14,204 nt of DNA from Methylacidiphilaceae bacterium UBA1321 (GTDB lineage Bacteria > Verrucomicrobiota > Verrucomicrobiia > Methylacidiphilales > UBA1321). The translations under genes were made by a program, and so were the position numbers. The stretch is from the NCBI GenBank assembly GCA_002306945.1, contig DBTH01000042.1, forward strand, positions 1,999-16,202, given 5' to 3'. Below are positions 14,204 to 14,204 of this stretch, piece by piece (position 1 is the stretch's first letter; the number at the start of each line of letters is the position of its first letter). The notes below the pieces were generated by a model. It saw only the letters and a list, made by a program, of their open reading frames with translations, made no database searches and was not told where the DNA came from.

Positions 14204-14204
14204 G

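Overview
The window is GC-rich, densely packed bacterial chromosomal DNA with genes on both strands and short gaps. It has no tRNA, rRNA, CRISPR array or intact mobile element. Several traits suggest an environmental Gram-negative from the Verrucomicrobiota or a nearby PVC lineage. These are the large inner-membrane protein with beta-rich extracytoplasmic parts, the small sigma-factor operon with secreted partners, weak use of Shine-Dalgarno sites, and the mix of families. This placement is an inference from gene style; no marker gene is present to prove it.

Left third (1-6065, + strand): the 3' part of a large, uncharacterised multi-pass membrane protein. It is followed by an AT-rich, inverted-repeat-bearing gap, then a membrane histidine kinase with a very long Pro/Gln/Ala-rich linker in its sensor region, and an OmpR-family response regulator. 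The order and orientation suggest an envelope-sensing module.

Middle (6066-9109): a leader with overlapping hairpins and a good sigma-70-type promoter precede crcB (fluoride channel) and a DUF190 PII-like gene. A hairpin separates this pair from a minus-strand operon of three coupled genes: an ECF-type sigma factor, a single-pass membrane protein in the anti-sigma position, and a secreted protein. A secreted, Thr/Ala/Ser/Pro-rich low-complexity protein is transcribed divergently from the operon.

Right part (9169-14204): nth (endonuclease III) comes first. It is followed by a 61-residue protein that is a stand-alone copy of the C-terminal domain of the MerR-type regulator encoded just downstream. 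A bidirectional terminator follows, then an orphan sigma-54-dependent NtrC-class response regulator (- strand). After that come a divergent MEMO1/AmmeMemoRadiSam B protein, a hairpin terminator, an NTF2/SnoaL-like protein (- strand), and the 3' end of a cyclophilin-type peptidyl-prolyl isomerase (- strand, cut by the window edge).

The most original features are the MerR regulator with its detached domain paralogue, the membrane-protein/kinase/regulator module with low-complexity extracytoplasmic linkers, and the sigma operon with a candidate anti-sigma factor lacking the usual zinc motif.
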